Shown: positions 47,337-58,983 of the stretch, piece after piece
Layout of the letters: each line of letters begins with the position of its first letter
How positions within the stretch are numbered: the stretch's first letter is position 1
Assembly: GCA_027475525.1 (NCBI GenBank)
Contig: JAMWFC010000065.1
Coordinates: forward strand, 252,188 to 316,187
DNA length: 64,000 nt
DNA from: Macrolepiota albuminosa
Lineage: Eukaryota; Basidiomycota; Agaricomycetes; Agaricales; Agaricaceae
Reading direction: 5' to 3'
Made by a program: the position numbers and the translations under genes
Notes under the pieces: generated by a model
Seen by the model: only the letters and a program-made list of their open reading frames with translations
What the model was told of the DNA's origin: nothing
The model's database searches: none

Positions 47337-48201
47337 AATGGGCTCAGGAGCATCAGAACTGGATTGTGGAGGATTGAAAAAGGGTGTTATAAACAGATGA
47401 GACAAAGATCAACAGAATTGGGTCAGATGGGAAGCAGTATGCATGGAGGCTATGAGAGGAAGACATTTCAGACCAAACAACTACACCTACTGTGAAACAT
47501 GGAGGAGGGAATAATCTCATGGTATGGGGCTGTATGGGTTGGAATAGGGTAGGAAAGCTAGTAAAGATGGTGGAGATCATGGATGCAGAGCAGTACTATG
47601 AAATTTTGGATGATGGAGCAAAGGAGAGTTTTGAGAAGTTGGAGATGAAGGAGGGCCCACTATTTTTAATAGGACAATGACTCCAAACACAATGTTAAAA
47701 GGGCTGACAAGTGGTTTGAAGACAACAACTTTGATGTTTTCTGGTGGCCAGCCCAATCCCCTGATCTTAACCCTATTTAACACCTCTGAAAATACCTCAA
47801 GAAGCAGCTTAGACAGTATAAAATACCTCCTCATGGTGTGCATGAATTGTGGGAGAGAGTTGCAAAGGAGTGAAATAAAATACCATCAGAAGTATGCCAA
47901 AGACTGATAGAAAGCATGCCTAGAAGGATTCAAGCAGTTATCAAAGCAAATGGAGGACATACAAAGTACTAGATACCAAAATTAGAGATGTGCAAAAAAG
48001 TGTCTCAATAAGTGAATATTTTAAAATGGCCATTAATCCATCATTTCTGATCCAAATTACATAATCCTAAATGCAATCTGTAGCTACAATGCCATAGTAT
48101 TTTACATGATTTATGTGAAACTTTTGGTACTTCTATTCCTACATGCCAATGCCACCTTTTAAAAACTATGAAACATTGAAACACTTTTTTAAGCCACTGT
48201 A

Positions 48202-48545
48202 CTTGGCCTCATACCTGATACTGGGGGCACTTAAGCAAATTTGCAAAGTGATCCTGTGCCTCATAGCTGAAGCACTGCTAGTCCTCTAGCAATCTTGCTT
48301 TGGCAATGGCACTACCCGCTGACCTGTGCCCTCATTTTTGCATGGCAGGACTATAGGCTCATTCCTGGCCTGGTCCTCTTGTGGCTTAGCCTTTGCAAAT
48401 TCACAGTTGACTGGCCATACCCTCTTTTTGTCATCACAGATGACTATTCACAGAGCACTTCTCAGCACTAGGTCAGCAACAGCCCACCCCACGGCCAGAA
48501 AGAACGGCCAATGAGCACCTATTTTGCAGTTCCCAGGCATTTTCA
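48202..48545. other. Leader-like sequence before gypsy element 2
   Basis: Between the TA of the Tc1 copy and the gag start. I find no copy of the putative 3' LTR start (TGTAATGG) here, so the 5' LTR of the following element appears to be lost or lies outside what I can recognise. Confidence 0.35.
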
Positions 48546-50603
48546 ATGCCTGCACCTCATAAGTTGCATGAAATTACGCCTGGAATGAATGAGGCAGTGA
48601 AGATCCATATGGATCATATGCATGACCACCTTACTTGTCTGGTGGATGACTCCCTTGGAGTCAGGTTTAAATTTCCTGTGGGGGTAAGTCCCTGCAAATC
48701 TGATGGTAAGCACATACATGCATATGCTGGAGGGCATAGGTTCTCCCAGTTGGAGGACTGGGCCATGGACTTCTGCTACCACCTGGCAGCCTGCTGCTAT
48801 GGTGGAGACAACATGGACCAGGAGAGGATATTCGTGCTACATGAATTCATGAAGAGAGAGGCTTGGAATTGGTTCCGTCGCCATGTCCTCCACATTAATC
48901 GTGACAAATTGCATTGAACGTTTAAAGAAGTTCTGATAGGATTGTATAATCAATTTGTCAATGCTGCAACAATGCAGGAAGCTCGGGATGCCTTTAGAAA
49001 GGCAGTGTATGATGCTAAGACTGGCGTCCAGACATTTTATGATGACCTGGTGGGTCATGCACAGAATATGGCTGTCTATTCAGACAAATACATGATTCAC
49101 GAGACATTCCTGGACGGAATACCGGCAGATATGAGGAGGGCGTTGATACGCGACGACAATTTATCTCCAGAGGTCAATACTGTGACTGAGTTCTTTGCAT
49201 ATGCCATTCACTATGAGCAGTCAACACGTACTGCAAATCATTATGAACAGCATAGTTCATGCTGAGAATCCATGAATCGTCAGGCAGTGAAGGTGGGAAT
49301 CTTCCTGGCTAAACGGTTAGAGATGAAGAACAATTGCAATCCACGATTTGTTGTGTGCAAGACAATTCCTGGAGGCCAACGGCCTCAATTGAAGCCTGCT
49401 GGGTATTTGCCAGCGAAAGATAGTCGACCCAGTTCAGGTCAAAACCAAGTGGCAGCAAGAGGGGGTGTAGCGCCTGTAACGCACATGGTGAGCAAGCCCA
49501 CTGGGGTGGCTGGAGCGGCCCAGAGAAGGCCTGCTGGGGACTCCTCTGCATGCTACAACTGTAGTTGGGTCAGGCATTTTGCTAAGGAATGTCCTGCCCC
49601 ATCCAAGGCACACATTCAGGTGGCTCATACAGCTGCGGCTCCTAGTGAGGTCGTCAGTGACAATGAGAATGACAAGGTTGTTGAGGAGGTGGAAGAAGAG
49701 CTGCAAATAGAGGCTGAAGGCTTAGAATTGGATGATGCTGAGAGCATCCAGATAGATGGCGATGAATACGTTGCAGTAGACATGTACAACAGTGACTACT
49801 ATACTTGCAATGACAAGGAAGAACACTTGTTTGCACTGACTGAGTGCCATGGAGATCAACGCATCTGAATGAGACGTGTCACACTGCAGAAAGCAACCAA
49901 TAAGTTGCAGAGGCCACGATATACTCCTGAAGAGAAGGAGTGTTTGGTAACTTACATGGATGTCAATGGACATCCTGCCTGGATGTTGTGGGACTCAGGG
50001 AGTACCACTATAGGCATTATGCCCCAGTTTGCTCATGTTAACGCAATTCGTGTTCATGAGCTAGAGGAGCCATTGATGCTCCAGTTGGAGACTGTAGAGA
50101 GTCGTGCCATAGTACAGTTTGATGCTGAAGTGAAGATAAAGATGTCAGAGATGTCGACCAAGGAGTATGTGGACATAGCAAATTTTGATCGCTATGATAT
50201 GATCATTGGTACGCTGTTTATGCGTAAGAACAAGGTGTTGTTGGACTTTGTGAATGACATGGTTGTGGTGAATGGTGTGCCTGTAAAAGCAGAGAATGTC
50301 GTGTTAAACAACACGGATAGGCGTCTGAGGCGCTATCGTGCAACTAAAAAGCGGCGTGATGAACGCAACTGACTAGATGGTCGCAAGAGGGCAACTGTAC
50401 AGGAGGTGGAGGACAAACATGTCCCACTGAAAAGCTTGCCAGCAGATTCATCGGCTATACTGATGTCTGAGGAAGAGTTTCAAGGAACTCTGAAGAAGGG
50501 GAAGCACCCGGTGATGACGCCAACTGTGGTTGGGTGCGCTGGACGTATACGCAGTACAACGCCGTCTCCAGCGCTTGGCGTACGTAGTTGTGAGGAGTCC
50601 TGA
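48546..50603 (+). pseudogene. Gypsy element 2: gag and protease region
   Basis: One continuous reading frame of 2,058 bases broken only by four TGA codons (48915, 49263, 49866, 50370). The capsid part reads RFSQLEDWAMDFCYHLAACC and FLDGIPADMRRALIRDDNLS. A zinc knuckle follows (CYNCSWVRHFAKECP, a CCHC box), then an acidic linker. The protease core is at ~49990 (MLWDSGSTTIGIMPQFA), with FDRYDMIIGTLFMRKNKVLL matching the ILG-type flap end. No frameshift is seen. Each TGA could derive from CGA (Arg) by one C-to-T change. Confidence 0.85.
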
Positions 50604-51952
50604 CAGGGTCCCGGTGTGCTCGAGTGGAAGTGGTAAAACGATGCGCTAGATTATAGCGCTTCGGGGGCTACCTGGCAGACGGTAAGCGTCGTAGTTTAGG
50701 CAAGAATATTGGAGAAAAGACGAATAGCGCAGCGTATTGTGCCCGTAGGTGGCACCGCAAACGATGAAGACGAAATAGACGAAGCTAGCGCCCGACTTAG
50801 TGACGAAGTCGAAGGAAGCTAGCGCGAGTTGAACGCTAAGTGTAACTGTGTGTTCGAGGGGTTACGATTCGTTGTTATATACATGAAAAGTAGCTATTTT
50901 ATATACAGTGCGCTACCGTGTTTGCCAAGATACAAGTCCATCTGCGGCGCTACCTCCTAGCGCCTCTCCTCGTGGTCTATTCTAACGGCGACCTGTCAAC
51001 GGCGACCTTGTGCACATGGCTGACGGCGACCAACGGCGTTATGACCCACGGCGACCTGCGGTGACTCTATATTGACTTAGAGTTGTACGAGTCTGCTCAC
51101 TTTTCTATAACTCCGATTGGCCAGGCTGTTCTGGGGTATGGTCGGAAAATCCTCGACAGACGCCGTGAGCGCTAATGTCAGCGCTACTCATTGTATTAGT
51201 TCCTGTCAGGTCCAGATGTCGGATTTAAGTATATCCAGTGCCGCCGTCATTGATCCCTTTAGACTTCTGATTGAAGTGCCTCGTCCAATGGCAGCGCCTG
51301 CTGCTGGCTCCTTCTGGAAGTGATCGGGGTTTAGTTATAGTCCTCTCCCGCCGTCGTGTTAGCGCTATACGTTATGAGCCTCCTTCGTCCTTGGGCTAGG
51401 TGAAAGGAGTGCGCTGTAGGCCTGGTAGCTAGGGGTTAGGATAAGTTTCCACATCCTGTAGTAATTTGCCAGAGCTAGAGCTGCTCTATATTCCCAACTG
51501 GTCGCTAGAGTCCTGAATACGTCAAGTGTCGGTTGGCCTATAATGTCCCTTGATGCGCTCAGTCCGAGTAGAAGCCTATCACCGGNNNNNNNNNNNNNNN
51601 NNNNNNNNNNNNNNNNNNNNNNNNNNNNNNNNNNNNNNNNNNNNNNNNNNNNNNNNNNNNNNNNNNNNNNNNNNNNNNNNNNNNNGTCCTGAATACGTCA
51701 AGTGTCGGTTGGCCTATAATGTCCCTTGATGCGCTCAGTCCGAGTAGAAGCCTATCACCGGATGTGGTTGGGTGTATGAATGGAAAGCCTAAGCAGGCTA
51801 TACAGCGTAAGAATGAGCATGGTAGATGCGGGGTGGAGTTGCTGGAGTGTCAACCGACTAGCTTTTGAGTAAAGTTTGAGGATCTTGTCAAGGACAAGGT
51901 ATATAGTACAATGGGAATGTTGGGAAGCACAGGATCATTAATAGATTGACCA
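50604..51952. other. CpG-rich insert or rearranged segment between protease and RT
   Basis: The coding frame stops matching retroelement protein at about 50530 and resumes near 51765. The sequence between differs sharply in composition: many CG dinucleotides and repeated GGCGACC and TAGCGC words, no long frame. The scaffold gap lies in it. Probably another element nested in pol or a misjoined contig; GTTGGGTG occurs at both edges (50528 and 51766). Confidence 0.45.
51510..51761. other. 100-N scaffold gap with identical 76-bp flanks
   Basis: 51586-51685 are exactly 100 N. The 76 bases before it (51510-51585, starting GTCCTGAATACGTCAAGTG) are identical to the 76 bases after it (51686-51761). 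The two contigs therefore overlap and the gap is probably false. Confidence 0.95.
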
Positions 51953-54900
51953 GTGTCCTGGCCAGGAGTGCAATGGGTGTATGACCCACAAATGCCACGA
52001 GAGTGGAACAAGTTGGTAGTGTCAATGGTGATGCATACTATGGAAAGGGTGCAGTCGACCCAGACGGGAGAAGTATACTGTTATGCATGGGAGGATGAGA
52101 TCTCTGAAGCATCGGATGTCGTATTTGATGGTGTATCGCTGAAGGCAAAAAGTATGCAATCGTTGTTGAACACAACAAGAGTGGTGAGGAGGCAACCAGT
52201 CGTGAGGTTGAACCTGGGGGATTTCACAACAGAGCATGTACATGCCTTATGGGAGCAATTTGAACCAAAGGTTCAGCCATGAATAGCATGCATATTGAAA
52301 GGGAAAGGCAAGGCAGTGAGCCTTACTGAGGAAGATATTCCTCGATTGCACCAGCAATGGCAATATGAATTTGCTGATATCATCAACAGAATGAAGGAAG
52401 AACTTCCTCTGTGGCAGGAGGTTAATCATGAGATTAATCTTATTGACAATAATAAGCAGTACAAGTACCACTTGCCTCACTGTCTGCAAGCACTACAGAA
52501 TCAGCTTTGTGAAAAAACAAACAGATATATAAATGCAAAGTGGTGGGAGCCACGACCGGCGGTGCAAGCTGCACCTTTACTGTGTATTCCCAAGAAGGAT
52601 GGAACGTTACGAACTGCATTGGATGCGCGACAGTGCAATGATAATACAGTCAAGGACATAACACCCCTTCCAGATCAGGAAGTCATCCACGAAGATGTCG
52701 CCACAGCGAAATATAGGTCAAAAATTGACCCTACAGATGTGTATGAACAGGTTCGCATATACAAAGAGGATATACCGAAGACACTGTTTTCGTCCTTGAT
52801 GGGGACATTTGTGAGTAACATTATGCAGATTGGTGATTGCAATGCACCAGCGACATTCCAGAGGTTAATGACCTCCATCTTCCAAGACATAATTGAGAAG
52901 TTTATGCATGTCTATTTAGACAATATATTCATCTTTTCTGATTCCATCGAGGTGCATGAGCAGCATCTACGAGTTGTATTCGAATGACTATGTAAGGCTA
53001 GTCTCTATCTCAAATGGAAGAAGTGTGAACTGTACACACCTAGTATAGACTGTCTCGGTCATGTCATTGATCAGAAGGGTATTCACCCAGACATGGATAA
53101 ACTCGATTGAATTTGAGAGTGGTGTACCCCACACACGTATAATGATATCCAGCATTTTGTTGGACTTGTAAATTACATTGGTAACTTTTTGCCAGATATT
53201 ACAGCCTACACTGGGCCACTGATGGCCATGACCCAGAATGGGTCCCCTTTTCACTGGAGACTGCTGCATCAGCAGTGTTTTGAGATGATCAAGTGCATTT
53301 GCACAAAAACGCCAGTGATCCAGCCAATTGATCCATGCATTGATGAGCCTATTTGGCTCATATGCGACATATTGAAGACCGGGGTCAGGGCCATGTTTGG
53401 CCAAGGTAAAACGTGGCAAACTTGCCGACCAGCAGAATTTATGTCCTGTAAGTTCACTGCTGCACAGCAGAACTATGCTGTTCACGAGTTGGAAACACTT
53501 GCTATCCTGGAAGCCCTCCTAAAGTGGGAGGATAAGCTGATGGAGTATAAGATCCATATCATTACGGATCACAAGGCACTTGAGTTTTTTAAGACCCAAG
53601 TGCATCTATCACCGCAACAACGTCGCTGGATCGACTACATGTCACGGTATCAGTTCGACATCACCTATGTAAAAGGTGAATTGAACAAGGTGGCGGACTG
53701 CCTGTCTCGATATTTTGAGAGTGATACTCAAGAGGATGTCCATGACGTGCACGACTATGTGCAGGTGGATAAACACATCAATCCAGAGGGCAAAGACTTG
53801 CCCCTGCATAGGTTCCATGAAATCAAGAAACATACAGTTAAGCTATGTGCCATGCAAGTGCAGGAATCACGTCGCAGTAAGCAACTGCAAGAACAGCGAG
53901 AAGCTCGCGATATCAAGGTGCAGGTGCTGGTGGATCATGAGATTCTCCAGCCAGGCAAAGAAAGGAGGCAGGAGGTGCACTCTAGTGGTGCAGAAATGAC
54001 TCTCCAGCAGGCATTAGACTCGCATGACCATCATCCCGCGCCAATTGACTTAGGCAATGCGCAATTTTGCACACGTATCCAGCAAGGATACAAGGATGAC
54101 AATCTCTTCTTAGAGATTCTGAACAATATCCAAGCGCATCCATGCTTCAAGGTAGAGCAGCAGCTTGTCTACCTTACCAGACCCACTGGGTCCAACGTTA
54201 TCTGCATTCTCTGGGAGAGGTCATTGATTACGACTATCCTGGACCAGGCCCACAGAGTGGTGGGCCACTTCAGAACTCAGAAAATGCTGGACTATGTGCG
54301 ATGCTGGTACTGGTGGCCGCAAATGGCCAAAGAAATGAGCCAATTCTGCTCAACATGCGAGCTTTGTCAACAGTCAAAAGTACCAACACTGAAGCCACCG
54401 GGAAAGCTTCATTCACTGCCTATACCAGTTAAACCTTGGGATTCAATCGGGATGGACTTTATAGGTCCGTTTTCCAAGTCAAAGGGTTTTAACTACCTCT
54501 GGATAGTGATCTGCAGAATGACCAGTATGGTCCATCTCATTCTGGTGAGAACCACCATGACAGCTTTGGACTTGTCTTGAATCTATCTCAAGGAGATAGT
54601 TTGCCTTCATGGACTGCCAAGTTTGATTGTAAGCGATCAAGATGCTAAGTTCACTTCCAAATGGTGGAAGGAGTTGCACAAGCTGCTCAGAGCAAAGTTG
54701 CTCATGTTGATGTCGTTTTATCTGCAAATGGATGGCCAGACAGAACGAGCAAATAGGAATATCGCGCAAATATTGCAAGCGTTTGTACATCCTGATCAGA
54801 AGGACTGGGTAGACCGATGTCCACTTGTTGAATTCACGATAAACACGAGCATATTTGAAACCACAGGGTATTCACCCTTTGAACTCAATAATGGCTATAT

Positions 54901-55675
54901 GCCATCCATGATTCGTGAACTTCGCACTGATGAAGCTATTCCTGTTGGGGTAAAGCAGTTTGCATGCAATGTGCTACAAAACTTAGCGGATGCCCATGAC
55001 ACAATTATAGAATCGCGTGTCTGGCAGACAAAACATGTAAATAATCGCAGATGTGAAGACCCAGACATTGAGAAAGGGAACCTAGTGTACCTTTTGACAA
55101 AGAACTTGAACTTGCCAAAAGGCAGAGCGAGTAAGTTGTGTTCAACATGGATTAGACTATATAGGGTCCTTGAAGTGGAGCCGAGCACATCTAACTACGT
55201 GCTGGAACTGCTCCAGGCGCTGCAGGCATGCAGGATAGTCCCTAAGTTCCATGTGTCGCTGTTGCGACCATACTTGGCCAATAGTGATGTGCTCTTTCCT
55301 AATCGTGCTACTCTGGAATCATATGACTTTGGAACTGGTGATGACCAGGAATGGTTTGTAGATGACCTCATAGGTCATAGGTGGATAGGGGGAAACCTCG
55401 AATTCAAGATAAGGTGGAGCTTAGGTGATACTACCTGGGAACTGCTAGCGAACTGCAAAGATTTTGCAGCAATGGACAGGTATCTAGAGCTGCAGAGCGT
55501 GAAATGCCCTCAACAGCTAGCAAAACACACATGTGGTGGTGAAATATGGACAAAGTCCACTTTGATGGCCGGTGAAAGACTGGGTGGCAGCTATTTGTGG
55601 TTGTTTACACCACTGGCGGAGTTAGGAGATTTTTTTTCTTCTTTTCTCCTTCTAAGTCTCAATACATGTTGCTAG
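51953..55675 (+). pseudogene. Gypsy element 2: pol (RT, RNase H, integrase, chromodomain-like tail)
   Basis: A single frame of 3,723 bases interrupted only by TGA (52280, 52985, 53108, 53114, 54578), ending in TAG. In order: RT with LLCIPKKDGTLRTALDARQC, CNAPATFQRLMTS and VYLDNIFIFSD (YLDN for YLDD); RNase H (KFTAAQQNYAVHELETLAIL, IITDHKALEFF, VKGELNKVADCLSRY); the integrase zinc region (HRVVGHFRTQKMLDYVRCWY, CELCQQSK) and core (WDSIGMDFIGPFSKSKGFNY, IVSDQDAKFTSKWWKELHKL, NRNIAQILQAFV). A C-terminal chromodomain-like segment follows (WFVDDLIGHRWIGGNLEFKI, WSLGDTTWELLANC), typical of chromoviruses. Domain order RT-RNaseH-IN marks Ty3/gypsy. Confidence 0.9.
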
Positions 55676-55688
55676 CGTGTTCATTGCA

Positions 55689-58344
55689 ATGGCCTATTGG
55701 GGGCCACAAAAGAGTAATCAGAGCCTACAAGGCTCTAGTGGTGGGGGGAGACCCCCAAATATACAAATGCGAGAATACCAAGGGCAGCCGCTGTATCCGG
55801 TGGCGAGCCAACACCATCCTGTGGGCATGGCCTATCCAGGCCATGAAGAACCGCTTCCATACCAGACCCCCCTCCACTCGCAAGAGATGGAGGTCGATGA
55901 TGAGGAGTGCTATGAGCGCCTGGAGGACAGCATGTGCTCAGAGCGCTACTATCAGGTACCACCAGCACGCTCACAGGCGTTGATTCTGACATATGCGGGT
56001 GTGGTGATGGGACTGCCATCTGTACTGTGGGCACATCGGCCCACGGTAGAACTGTATATGGAGCCTGCGCCACAAGTGCAGGAATTAGCAGTGCCAGATG
56101 CACTCCTGAGCAGATTGGAAGCAGCGGGACAGCCGGTCCCTGCAACTGCATCCTTCCTGCAGGACAGTCTGGCCATAATGGTGATGGAGGGATTGCTTGA
56201 CCAGATTGAGCTGATGAGGAGGCAGCGCATTGTAGTGCTGGAACAGATCGAACGCGCATCTAAGTGCAAAGTTTCTATGTTCGAGGAACCGACCGCCGAG
56301 GTCAAGAGGGCCAAATATCAGCCCAGTCAACCAGTTGACCCTCCACAGGCTAGGATGCCATTGGCTGCGCAATTTGCATGCCCTGAGCAGCCTGTTCAGC
56401 CCATTGCTTCATCTTTGTGGCTACCTGCTGTGGCCCCTCAGGGCCAGTCAGAGTCACTGACTGTCATCAGTAAGCCTCTGGCCAACCTGTCCTTGGGCCA
56501 GCAGAAACCCGCATCGTCTCGGGCCCCACTTATAGGGTCCAAACCTGTTACCACGGCGCCTCAGGCGCCAACTCTTAATACGTCCCGCGCTGAGTCGGGA
56601 GGGAGAACTCTGGCACAAAATGCACCTGCCCCTCCGGTGGCTCAGCCACAACCTGTTGCGTCTGCCCCGGCAAAGTCAGGGCCATCTCATCAGCATCACA
56701 GCCGCAAGCTGCCTCTCAATGTCTCCAAATTGGAGGTCACAGCCTTCTCTGCTGGCATTCCCGCATGAGTGGGAGAAGTCCAGATGCTTTTCATGCTGCC
56801 GGTGTTTGTACCGGCCCTGCCAGAACAGTACCCCGTAGTCGTCTTGACCCCAGACCCCTGCACACTGGAACAATATGATGGTCTAGTGGCGACCTCAAGA
56901 GGAAAACCCATGCCTGGAAAAGGCAAAGCGCCAGTTGCATCTTTGTCCGATGAGAGCAACTATGGAAAGTTGAGCTCGGAGCAGGAGGAGGACAGGAAGG
57001 AGGGGGAATCGGCAGCGGACTGATTCCAATGAGTATCACACAATAAGCACATTGAAGAAGAAGGCAAACTGCGCCAAGGAGCTGCAGGCCCTGAAGTATA
57101 GGGCTGAGGATGAGTTTTTGGGGAGAATCCCTGATGGCTTGGGGGTGAAGGTGTGGGGGCCGCTCGATATTGAGCGAATGAATTTGTGCTTTAGAGGAGC
57201 ACTTAGCCATTGCATATACTCTTCGTATGCCTCTGGCCAGCATGCCCACATCCTGGGTATGATTGTGTATAAGCATGCCCCGCGTGGTCTTCCTCGCACT
57301 CCGTTAGAGCTGAACTGGCTCTACAAGTATTACATGAATATCCATGTCCTGCATCGCAACAGAATTGTCGCATACATGTTGATCACAGAGCTTCAGATGT
57401 TTGCACAGCGAACAGTTGAGGCTCTGCACGACCAGACCATGCAGCTCCTGATGAAGGAGCCTCGATACCAGAACCTCGTCAACCCAATGCAGGGCCCTGA
57501 CGACCTCGCTCTTGTCAAGCAACAACACATTCTGGGGCACTTTTTGCACACGAAAGAAGATGGTTTCACAGCACTGCATGTAATGCATGCTCAAGATCCA
57601 GCCACGCTGTTTGACTTGGACCAGCTAGTGCAGTACGTGCTGGTCTTTGGTCAACCTGGGCTGGAGAACACCTATCAAGGCATCGCGGTGGACCATGCCT
57701 ACCACATGCACTGGCAGACCCTCTTCAGGTTCGCATTATGTCGAGCTCTATGCGCTAACAGCGCAGCCAAGCCCGTGATCATGCAGCGCATGACCCTTGT
57801 CATAGCTTGTCCAGGGCTGTATTGAGAGGCGATTGCCTCATATGATGCCATGTTTCCTGAGCAACCATTTGAGCCCCAGCATGGGCCAAAGCTCGAGATT
57901 CATCAAGTTCACATGCCCGATGATCAGGCATGGAACTTCTCCAATGACAACATGTTACATGTCTTTCTACACAACCGGATTCCGCTAGACTGGATGAAAC
58001 ACACCTACACTTACAGCATGGTCTTCCTGGAACAGCAGTTCCACTCCCCCACGATGTCTATAGACATCTTCAAACAGATCAACGATGAGTGCATGGAGCG
58101 CCTCTCCACGTATGGCATCCCTGCCACAATCCTGCAATGGGATGGATGGTGGGAGATGACCGAAGACAACCATTATTGTCTTATGTTCAAACACCATGAG
58201 GAGAGCAATCTCCCTGTCAACCCTGAGGCCAATGGCCTCTACTACCTCATTGGAATGGACCTGAATCAGGTCAATCTCCTAAACCAAACGTCGGTGCACG
58301 GTACGCTCACCACCATGCCTACTATGCTGAGCCTATGGTGGTAG
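55689..58344 (+). pseudogene. Gypsy element 2: third ORF of ~884 codons, unknown function
   Basis: Begins at ATG 55689, 13 bases after the pol stop and in the same orientation, and reads to TAG 58344. It is broken by TGA at 56766, a one-base frameshift at about 57021 and TGA at 57823; removing these leaves one reading frame. The N-terminal ~450 residues are Pro/Gln/Ser-rich with a helical patch (LLDQIELMRRQRIVVLEQIE). The C-terminal ~430 residues look globular (LNWLYKYYMNIHVLHRNRIV, DQLVQYVLVFGQPGLENTYQ, YLIGMDLNQVN). I recognise no family. No signal peptide or membrane segment is evident, so it is not an obvious envelope gene. It lies between integrase and the putative 3' LTR and so appears to be carried by the element; a captured or nested gene is the alternative. 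Confidence 0.6.
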
Positions 58345-58809
58345 ATTTGCCTGCAGTCGAGGGGTCAACTACCCCACCGAGGATGGAATCGGCGCCTCCT
58401 CCTCCTGTGATTAACATCGCACCCAAGGAGAAGTCAATGGTGACAGAGATGGGCGTGGTCGTGGAGGCCTCATTGGACAGGTTATAGACCCATATTTGTT
58501 TTTAGGTAATTTTGAGTACACACTCAACATTTTCAGGCTGACATGCACTCCAGTGTAGCGTGTATATATTTTTTTCGTACTTTCAATCTATCTTGTTTGC
58601 ATTGTTGGCTGCTCACATCATATGTGCACTAGCGCACTAAGATATGCCGAGCTCAGGTGTTATTGAAGATACTAATACCACATTCATAGTACCAACTTTT
58701 TCCAGCGATGCGATAGGCGTCCTCAACTGATACTTGCACTGCCATGCATATTGTGGTTTCATTTTTACCCCTGTCCTATAGACTGAGTGTTCGGTCTCAT
58801 TGGGGGGTA
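58345..58809. other. Non-coding 3' region of gypsy element 2 ending in a polypurine-like tract
   Basis: No reading frame of note. It ends CATTGGGGGGTA, a G-rich tract just before the putative LTR start, where a retroelement polypurine tract belongs. Confidence 0.4.
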
Positions 58810-58983
58810 TGTAATGGAGCGTCACACTCACTACTAGCGTCAACGACGCTATAGGTATCCAGTAGAGTATTACATAAGATAACATCTTGTATTCACTCTA
58901 GTTCTAGTCAATCTGATACTGCGGTCTGATTCAGTACTGTGTGATACACACAAGATTGTTCTAGCTCGTAACCTACAGTTACA
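58810..58983 (+). mobile_element. Putative 3' LTR of gypsy element 2 (~174 bp)
   Basis: Starts TGTAATGGAGCGTCACACTC right after the G-rich tract and ends ACCTACAGTTACA; TGTAA and TTACA are inverted ends as in LTRs. Without a second copy in the window the 3' limit is a guess. Confidence 0.4.

Larger units (their letters stand above)
46749..47975 (+). pseudogene. Decayed Tc1-like transposase (family A)
   Basis: Aligns with the other copies from the N-terminal helix-turn-helix (SAVASLLAEGYSLCQIEAKT, GRSTIGRIGRELE) through PASPQTVQNVLKNEE, then after the inserted element QNWIVED, TDETKINRIGSDGKQY, HGGGNNLMVWGCMGWN and WWPAQSPDLNP. The start codon is ATA instead of ATG, the catalytic Glu in NPIEHLW is a stop (TAA), and frameshifts follow. 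It cannot make an active transposase. Confidence 0.85.
46386..48199 (+). mobile_element. Tc1-like transposon, family A, copy 3 (both ends present)
   Basis: Outer ends CAGTTGCTTAAAAAGTGTTC and CACTTTTTTAAGCCACTG are flanked by TA (46384-46385 and 48200-48201). The TIRs are about 215 bp; their inner edges (near 46590 and 47990) carry inverted copies of the terminal ~22 bases. A 205-bp LTR-like element is inserted at 47132-47336. Total 1814 bp. Confidence 0.9.

Noticed and set aside
48546..58344. TGA recoded as an amino acid in gypsy element 2
   Set aside because: Three host genes in the window end in TGA, and CGA-to-TGA deamination explains all sites, so recoding is not needed.
55689..58344. 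Third ORF as an envelope gene
   Set aside because: No signal peptide, membrane segment or protease-cleavage pattern is visible. Position alone is not enough.
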